Source: Flavobacteriales bacterium (GTDB lineage: Bacteria; Bacteroidota; Bacteroidia; Flavobacteriales_D; Parvicellaceae). Taken from it: a stretch of 11,633 bases of DNA. Location of the stretch: the NCBI GenBank assembly GCA_026993705.1, contig JALWSJ010000398.1, positions 1 to 11,633 on the forward strand, given 5' to 3'. Below, piece by piece: positions 7,041 through 11,633 of this stretch (the first letter of the stretch is position 1; each line of letters begins with the position of its first letter). The notes beneath the pieces are model-generated. The model ran no database searches. It was not told the origin of the DNA and saw nothing but the letters and a program-made list of their open reading frames with translations. A program made the translations under genes and the position numbers.

Positions 7041-8945
7041 TTACCTCAATAAAACTTCTTTCATCACTGATTTATTTTCAATTACTAGTTGAACAAAATA
7101 AATTCCCTTTGGTAACGATTCATCAATTATAAATGTAATCTGTTGTTCACCTGCAATCCTAAAACCATTCGATAAGGATGCTACTTTTTGACCATTAGGA
7201 TTAATTAAATTTACACTTACAAATGCTTCTTTCGTCAAATTAAATTTTAATGATACTTTATCTATTATAGGATTAGGATATAACTCAAGCGATGAAAATA
7301 ATTCATTTTCTTTTATCAAAGTAGTACTATTACTGCTAACCGTAATATTAGTTAGTGAAGTGTCATTTGGACAAACATTATTACTACTAATCAATTCAAC
7401 TTGGTAAGTTCCTACAGATGTGTAATTATGAAAAGGATTAGTAGCTGTAGATGTATTACCATCTCCAAAATCCCACAAATAAGACGTAGATCCTGAACTT
7501 TGGTTTGTAAAATATGCAGTAGCATTAGGTAAAGTTAAGCTATTAGAAACTACGGTAAATTGGGAAATAGGCTGAGTCAAAATCGTAAAAGTTTGAGATG
7601 AAGAGTGTGAACCTCCTGAGCCAACAGCTACTAAGGTAACACTATAAGTCCCTGAGTTTTGAAATATTACTGTTGGGTTAGTTGCTGTTGACGAAGATAA
7701 AACACCTCCGTTAGCACTCCAACTATAAGATGTTGCGTTACTAGAATTATTGATTAATTGTATTGTTTCTCCAGTACAATAAGTTGTAGTATTGGATTGC
7801 GTAGTAAAACTCGACGTTGGAGTATTTACATTAGAAACAACTATTGTTGAGGTATAAGTGCTACCTTGACAATTTGCGTTAGATGCAATTAAAGATACAG
7901 TATAGGTTCCGGGTGAAGTATATGTATGTGAAGGGTTGACAGATGTAGAGGTATTACCATCTCCGAAATCCCATAGATAAGACGTAGCTCCACTACTTTG
8001 ATTGGTAAAATTAACAGTTGCATTGGGTAACGTTACATTCGTTGAACTTGCACTAAATTGTGAAGTAGGTTGTGCTACTATGGTAAAAGTTTGAGATGAT
8101 GTACTCGAACCGCCGGAACCTGTAGCTGTCAAGGTTACAGTATATGTTCCTGAAGTTGGAAAAGTTACTGTAGGATTAGCTGCAGTTGATGAGGAAAATC
8201 CCCCTCCCGTAGAACTCCAATTATACGATGTTGCATTGCTTGAATTATTAACCAATTGTATAGCTGTTCCCGCACAGTAGGTCGTTGTATTTGATTGTGT
8301 TGAAAAACTTGACGTAGGAAGCGTTGCAGCAGGGGTCAGAATCAAGTTGTGTGAGACCATATTATCTCCACCTGTACTTCCATTTCCATTAACCCCTAAA
8401 CCTACCGAAAACAAATATAGAGAATTTGTAGCATTTGTAGGAGCTGTCCAATTAAATGTTGCGACACTTGATGATGAAATCATTTGTGAATGACTTACAT
8501 TACTGGGACTATGAATGGAGGTAGTTGGATGAACAACACAGTTAGATGACGGATTAGAAAAAGAACCGGCTACAGTAGAGCTTGATGTATTTCCATCGTT
8601 TATTTCCAAATCAAAACCATAATAGCTGTATCCCGTTACATTGTAGGTAATTGTATAAGTCTGTCCCGGCACATACGTATTATTAACAAAAGACGGAGAG
8701 ACAGTCATATTTACTGTTGGGGTAGCAGCTCCTCCTCCGTGACAATTCAAACAGGTGTATGGACCATCGGGAACAGAGCCTGTATAAGCACTAAGACCAC
8801 CAGGATATCTTCCATCATGTAAGGTTGGACACCCACCATGAGAGGTTATTTCCATAACTGCATTTTCTGAAGGTTTAAATGAAAAAAGAGACAATAAGGA
8901 AATTCCCCCTACTATCGCAAATGTTTTTGAGGTAAATTGTTTCAT
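7041..8945 (-). CDS. T9SS-secreted protein with CxxCH N-terminal domain and four PKD-like domains
   Basis: The 634-residue protein starts with a signal peptide (1 to about 24; MKQFTSK then a hydrophobic core). Residues 36-205 form a domain with TG-x-x-P-D-G-P-Y-T-CLNCHGG (CxxCH at 65-69), followed by PSFVNNTYVPGQTYTITYNV and a Reelin-like beta sandwich with GFDLEI. This resembles the 'choice-of-anchor V' domain of Bacteroidota surface proteins, as I recall that family. Four PKD-like domains follow in two a-b pairs (210-375 and 376-541). The b domains carry YLWDFGDGNTST at 323 and 489. The C-terminus (about 553-634) is a T9SS sorting domain (LELYPNPI, KGIYFVQL, KEVLLR). Whether heme binds CxxCH is unknown; there is only one such motif and no obvious distal Met. 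The ATG at 8945 is preceded by an A9 run and precedes the signal peptide directly. Likely a cell-surface or secreted binding protein. Confidence 0.92.
   Translation of the reverse strand: MKQFTSKTFAIVGGISLLSLFSFKPSENAVMEITSHGGCPTLHDGRYPGGLSAYTGSVPDGPYTCLNCHGGGAATPTVNMTVSPSFVNNTYVPGQTYTITYNVTGYSYYGFDLEINDGNTSSSTVAGSFSNPSSNCVVHPTTSIHSPSNVSHSQMISSSSVATFNWTAPTNATNSLYLFSVGLGVNGNGSTGGDNMVSHNLILTPAATLPTSSFSTQSNTTTYCAGTAIQLVNNSSNATSYNWSSTGGGFSSSTAANPTVTFPTSGTYTVTLTATGSGGSSTSSQTFTIVAQPTSQFSASSTNVTLPNATVNFTNQSSGATSYLWDFGDGNTSTSVNPSHTYTSPGTYTVSLIASNANCQGSTYTSTIVVSNVNTPTSSFTTQSNTTTYCTGETIQLINNSSNATSYSWSANGGVLSSSTATNPTVIFQNSGTYSVTLVAVGSGGSHSSSQTFTILTQPISQFTVVSNSLTLPNATAYFTNQSSGSTSYLWDFGDGNTSTATNPFHNYTSVGTYQVELISSNNVCPNDTSLTNITVSSNSTTLIKENELFSSLELYPNPIIDKVSLKFNLTKEAFVSVNLINPNGQKVASLSNGFRIAGEQQITFIIDESLPKGIYFVQLVIENKSVMKEVLLR
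7323..8318 (-). repeat. Tandem duplication of a two-PKD block (about 166 codons per copy)
   Basis: Residues 210-375 and 376-541 align end to end at a 166-residue spacing. Shared stretches include PTSSF-x-TQSNTTTYC, NNSSNATSY, TLPNAT, FTNQSSG and YLWDFGDGNTST. Identity is much higher than between the a and b halves within a copy, so the duplication of the pair is the more recent event. Confidence 0.92.
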
Positions 8946-9171
8946 TACTTTTTTTTTGGTTTCAATGGCTAAATTACAATTTTTTTTAGAAATTCCAAAT
9001 TATAGAAGTATTTGATTTTCATAGCCTTAGTTTCTATACAGTTATTTAAACTGGAGTACCCATGTATTTCCTGTTTCGAGCGTAAAAATAGCACCACAAC
9101 TGCCATTAATTAACACCATTTTAACATTGAAATAAGCCTAATAAAGCGTTTTTATTTTCCTTATACTTCTT
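8946..9171 (-). other. Long leader / gene-free stretch upstream of the PKD protein gene
   Basis: This is part of a 477-nt gap between coding regions (8946-9422). I see no credible ORF here on either strand. If the promoter at 9172-9204 is real, this is a 5' leader of over 200 nt. It contains T-runs (8949-8958 and near 8981-8987) and a weak AT-rich inverted repeat (9140-9145 with 9151-9156). I recognise no riboswitch or RNA family. Confidence 0.45.
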
Positions 9172-9204
9172 CAAAATTATCTTCCATAGCTGGTGCTATG
9201 CAAA
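9172..9204 (-). promoter_or_regulatory. Strong Bacteroidota-type promoter with an inverted repeat in its spacer
   Basis: On the minus strand TTTG (9201-9204) is separated by 21 nt from TAATTTTG (9172-9179), a full match to TAnnTTTG. The spacer holds the perfect inverted repeat CATAGC-ACCA-GCTATG (9185-9200), placed where a repressor or activator could bind. It points toward the PKD protein gene about 220 nt downstream and lies just past the end of the structured repeat copy 2. Confidence 0.6.
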
Positions 9205-9230
9205 ATTTTTATTCATCGTCTAAGAAACCA

Positions 9231-9411
9231 AAAATCCACTTTCTTTCTGCCAATTTCACTCGCGTTAGGGATAGAACGGCGTGTTTGAACTCCTTTTGGT
9301 TTGTTGCATATATGCAAACCAAAAGAGTGAGTAGTGATAGCCCGACCCCACTTTTCAAAAACATCGTTTCGCCTGAGCGAAATGTTGTTTTTGAAAAGTG
9401 GGGAAACGCCC
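9231..9411 (-). repeat. Structured intergenic repeat, copy 2 (inverted relative to copy 1)
   Basis: Read on the minus strand it starts at 9411 with GGGCGTTT and continues into hairpin A: 9346-9363 paired with 9386-9403 (18 perfect bp), plus an inner stem CGTTTCGC/GCGAAATG capped by CTGA. It then has GGGGTCGGGCTATC (9336-9349), hairpin B (9293-9303 with 9315-9325; on the minus strand the loop reads CATATATGCAA), TTCTATCCCTAACGCG (9261-9276) and the TGAAAT...AAGTGGATTTT tail (9231-9258). Apart from the linkers and loop the sequence differs from copy 1, while the stems remain paired. It begins 11 nt after the adaptor gene's stop, so hairpin A could also help end the efflux transcript, although no U-run follows it. 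Confidence 0.87.
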
Positions 9412-9422
9412 AACATATTATG

Positions 9423-10673
9423 CTAAGTCCTAACTTTTACTTTTTTATTCATCATACTGTTTCGATTGTTGAGTTGTGCTGATGCGTCTATTACAAAGGC
9501 TCCGTTTATGACGATTTCTTCGCCTTTTTTCAACCCTGATGTGATTTGATAATTCTTCCCGCTTGTGCTTCCTAAGGTTACTTCCCTGTACTCGAAAGTG
9601 GGTATTTCTTCTTCGGGCAATTTTACGTAAACAACCGAGCGTTCACCCGTCCATAAAACAGCTGATTTCGGCACATAAATGGCTGTATCGGTATTGGTTT
9701 GAGCTTTTAGTAATTCTCCTTCGATAAATTCTTCAGGTTTTAATCCATTGTACTTGTTACTAATATCTATCCTAACCGATGCAGTACGGGTTTTGGGATT
9801 AAGTACGGGGTCTATAAACGTTATTTTTCCCTTATGCTTTTCGGGCTGAGATGGTGAGGTGAATTGTATAATATCGCCTGTATGAATGTTTGTTAGTTGA
9901 TTTTCATAAGCATCAAAGACTCCCCAAACGTTGGATAAATCCGATATTTGAAACAGAACTTCTCCCTCTTTTAAATGGTCGCCTACTTCTACATTTTTTT
10001 GTGCTACTAATCCGTGAAAATCGGAATAAATATCAAAATTTTCTATTACTGCTTTCCGTTCAATAATACTTTGTATTTGGTCATCGGTGATTTTCCAATA
10101 TTTTAGCTTGTTTTTGGTGGCTTCAAACAGTTGCGGGTTTATTTCTTTCATTTTATGCGCTTCTAGTAACTCTTTTTGGGCGGTTATTAAATCGGGGGAA
10201 TACACCGTTGCTATTTTTTGCCCTTTGGAAACTGATTCTCCTATATAATTGACATACAATTTTTCTATTCTTCCTGCTATGTGCGAAACCAATTTTGCAT
10301 TGGTGGTTTCGTTGGGTTTTATTCGCCCGCTTAACTTTATACCTGTATTGGTAAGTGGTTTTTCAGCCCCAACTACGGTTGTTTGAACATTCATTAAGGC
10401 AAGAGCTTCTTCAGTCATGGTTAAAGCTATGCTGTTCTCTTTATTGTTGTCAGCAAGGATTAAGGTCATACCGCAAATCGGGCATTTACCGGGGTGTGGC
10501 AACCTTATCTGCGGATGCATGGAACACGTCCATATTTCTTCTTTGTCGCTGTGTTGATGTGTTGCTTCCGTAGAAACGGTTGCTTTGTCAGTTGCTGAAG
10601 TGCTTGTGAATTTTCCGATTGCCCAACCAATGATCAGACTTGATACGATGGCTATGATTATTATATTTTTCAT
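9423..10673 (-). CDS. CusB-like heavy-metal efflux RND periplasmic adaptor with N-terminal metal-binding domain
   Basis: The 416-residue membrane-fusion protein bridges an inner-membrane RND metal pump and a TolC-type channel. Residues 1-20 are a hydrophobic N-terminal signal or anchor. A His-containing linker follows, then a heavy-metal-binding domain: WTCSMHP (48-54) and CPICGM (64-69), the C-x2-H ... C-x2-C arrangement seen in CusB-like adaptors. The barrel-sandwich/lipoyl half-motifs are at about 128-160 (AKLVSHIAGRIEKLYV...GQKIATVYSP) and about 213-246 (IYSDFHGLVAQKNVEVGDHLKEGEVLFQI), flanking a short alpha-hairpin (164-205). Beta-barrel and membrane-proximal domains follow (250-400). 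The likely substrates are Cu(I)/Ag(I) or other divalent metals; the sequence does not decide which. Its start is 30 nt after the stop of the TolC-like gene on the same strand, so they are co-transcribed. The structured repeat follows the stop. Confidence 0.93.
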   Translation of the reverse strand: MKNIIIIAIVSSLIIGWAIGKFTSTSATDKATVSTEATHQHSDKEEIWTCSMHPQIRLPHPGKCPICGMTLILADNNKENSIALTMTEEALALMNVQTTVVGAEKPLTNTGIKLSGRIKPNETTNAKLVSHIAGRIEKLYVNYIGESVSKGQKIATVYSPDLITAQKELLEAHKMKEINPQLFEATKNKLKYWKITDDQIQSIIERKAVIENFDIYSDFHGLVAQKNVEVGDHLKEGEVLFQISDLSNVWGVFDAYENQLTNIHTGDIIQFTSPSQPEKHKGKITFIDPVLNPKTRTASVRIDISNKYNGLKPEEFIEGELLKAQTNTDTAIYVPKSAVLWTGERSVVYVKLPEEEIPTFEYREVTLGSTSGKNYQITSGLKKGEEIVINGAFVIDASAQLNNRNSMMNKKVKVRT

Positions 10674-10703
10674 AATTTTTATTTTAAAATTGCTAATAAC
10701 TTT

Positions 10704-11633
10704 CTAAAATTCTGTGATACTAAGAATATCAGCTTGTGCTTCTTTTTGCTTTTTTTGCTCTTGCTCAATTCCTATTTTGTAGGTTAATAGTTGATTTTCG
10801 ATTTGCAACAATTCATCAAACCCTTTTCCTGAAGAACTGTAATGTTCGAGTAAAACAGCATACGCTTTTTCTGTTTTTTCGACTTGTTGTTGGTATAATG
10901 CTATTTTTATTTTAGCTTGATTGTATTTGCTTTCCGCTTGAATCAATCGAGTTATCAACTTATTTTCTACATCTGTTTTTCTGTACTCCAAGGCTTCTTG
11001 CTTGTAGTTTTCTTCTTTGTTCTTTGCCGCATATTGTTTCCTGTGGATTGGAATGCTTATACCTACTTTTGGTACAAAAATATCTCGTCCGTTATATAGT
11101 GGTACGGCATCGGTTCTCGGGTTTACCAAGCTGTAATCCACTCCCACTATAATGCTTGGATTACTTCTGTTTTGATTCCATTCTTGTTGTTTTTTTGAGG
11201 CCTCTAATTGAGCTTCTATAATTTGCATCAGTGGGTGTTGTGCTTTTATTTTTTCGCGATACTCTTCCAGATTAAACGAGAGAGCAAGTTCTTTTGACGA
11301 AACAATTGCAAGAGATTGTTCTTCGGGTAAATTTGTCAATTGCCGAATTACAGATGCAAAACTTTTGGTTTGCTCTTTTAGGACTTCAATCTCTTGGATA
11401 ATTTCATCTTGCTTTATTTGTATCCGCAACACGTCGCTAATGATAGATTGTCCGCTTTCTACTTTTGCCAACGCTACACTTTCCAGTGTTTTATAGATTT
11501 CAGAAAACTCTTTTAACAGACGTTTCTTTTCTTCTATAAACTCCAGATTATAATAGGCTTTTCTAATTGCACCAATAAGCTCCAAATTTGTAGCAACTAC
11601 TTTTTCCAATCTTGCTTTTGAAAGTGCGAATAC
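10704..11633 (-). CDS. TolC-family outer-membrane efflux protein (N-terminus beyond window)
   Basis: 309 C-terminal residues are visible, and the frame stays open to the right edge. The TTG near 11609 is an internal Leu codon, not a start: the reading continues upstream as VFALSKAR. Both halves of the TolC/OEP repeat are represented. The first has long amphipathic helices with AYYNLEF and KVESGQSIISDVLR. The second begins EKIKAQHPLMQIIEAQLEASK, then the outer-membrane strand PKVGISIPI, and a final long helix with LLEHYSSSGKGFDELLQIENQLL. Typical family members have roughly 400-450 residues, so about a quarter is missing. It would form the outer-membrane channel for the adaptor encoded 30 nt downstream. 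The usual partner, a CzcA/CusA-type pump, is not in view and is probably upstream of this gene beyond the edge (inference). Confidence 0.92.
   Translation of the reverse strand, partial: VFALSKARLEKVVATNLELIGAIRKAYYNLEFIEEKKRLLKEFSEIYKTLESVALAKVESGQSIISDVLRIQIKQDEIIQEIEVLKEQTKSFASVIRQLTNLPEEQSLAIVSSKELALSFNLEEYREKIKAQHPLMQIIEAQLEASKKQQEWNQNRSNPSIIVGVDYSLVNPRTDAVPLYNGRDIFVPKVGISIPIHRKQYAAKNKEENYKQEALEYRKTDVENKLITRLIQAESKYNQAKIKIALYQQQVEKTEKAYAVLLEHYSSSGKGFDELLQIENQLLTYKIGIEQEQKKQKEAQADILSITEF

Noticed and set aside
8946..9004. A TAnnTTTG-like box (TATAATTTG at 8996-9004, minus) immediately upstream of the PKD protein
   Set aside because: Spacing within the box is one base too long and no TTTG is found at the required distance. 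The 9172-9204 site is a much better match.
50..9411. Composite transposon with the two repeats as ends
   Set aside because: There is no transposase or integrase between them, no target-site duplication that I can see, and the repeats are diverged and resemble dispersed intergenic elements.
9198..9482. ORFs on both strands across repeat copy 2 (also 9213-9416 minus)
   Set aside because: They overlap hairpins A and B and the linkers, and the plus-strand one runs into the end of the adaptor gene. No protein-like composition.
11607..11609. TTG at 11609 as the start of the TolC-like gene
   Set aside because: The frame is open to the window edge and upstream residues are protein-like. A start here would delete about a quarter of a TolC protein.

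Overview
The window is AT-rich DNA that I read as coming from a Bacteroidota genome, most likely of Flavobacteriales type. Two large secreted proteins end in type IX secretion (T9SS) sorting domains. Candidate promoters fit the Bacteroidota TTTG / TAnnTTTG pattern rather than E. coli -35/-10 boxes. Shine-Dalgarno sequences are not evident, and starts are preceded by A-rich leaders.

Layout. Positions 1-44 may hold the last codons of an upstream gene. Positions 50-222 hold a structured intergenic repeat (copy 1). A plus-strand pair follows: a small predicted outer-membrane beta-barrel protein (235-1104) and a 12-TM RND-superfamily exporter of the HAE3/MMPL type (1129-3219). They are 24 nt apart and probably form an operon. 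A bidirectional terminator (3232-3260) separates them from two convergent minus-strand genes. The first of these is a 1188-residue T9SS cargo with a lamin-tail domain and many Cys-containing repeats (3282-6848). The second is a 634-residue T9SS cargo with a CxxCH-bearing N-terminal domain and four PKD-like domains (7041-8945). A 477-nt gene-free stretch follows, with a strong candidate minus-strand promoter (9172-9204) and a second, inverted copy of the structured repeat (9231-9411). The right end holds part of a minus-strand heavy-metal efflux operon: the end of a TolC-like outer-membrane factor (10704-11633, cut by the window edge) and a CusB-like adaptor with an N-terminal metal-binding domain (9423-10673). 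The inner-membrane pump gene is probably beyond the right edge.

The adaptor and TolC-like protein would act with an RND pump to move metal ions from periplasm to outside. The beta-barrel/HAE3 pair looks like a separate, uncharacterised envelope transport unit. The two T9SS proteins are surface or secreted multi-domain proteins with little sign of enzymatic activity.

The most unusual signal is the pair of structured repeats. Their hairpin arms differ in sequence but keep perfect pairing, joined by nearly invariant linkers, and both copies lie at an inter-transcription-unit boundary. Also notable are the exact 51-residue periodicity and the density of D(S/T)(A/I/L/M/T/V) motifs in the 1188-residue protein, compared with none in its neighbour.
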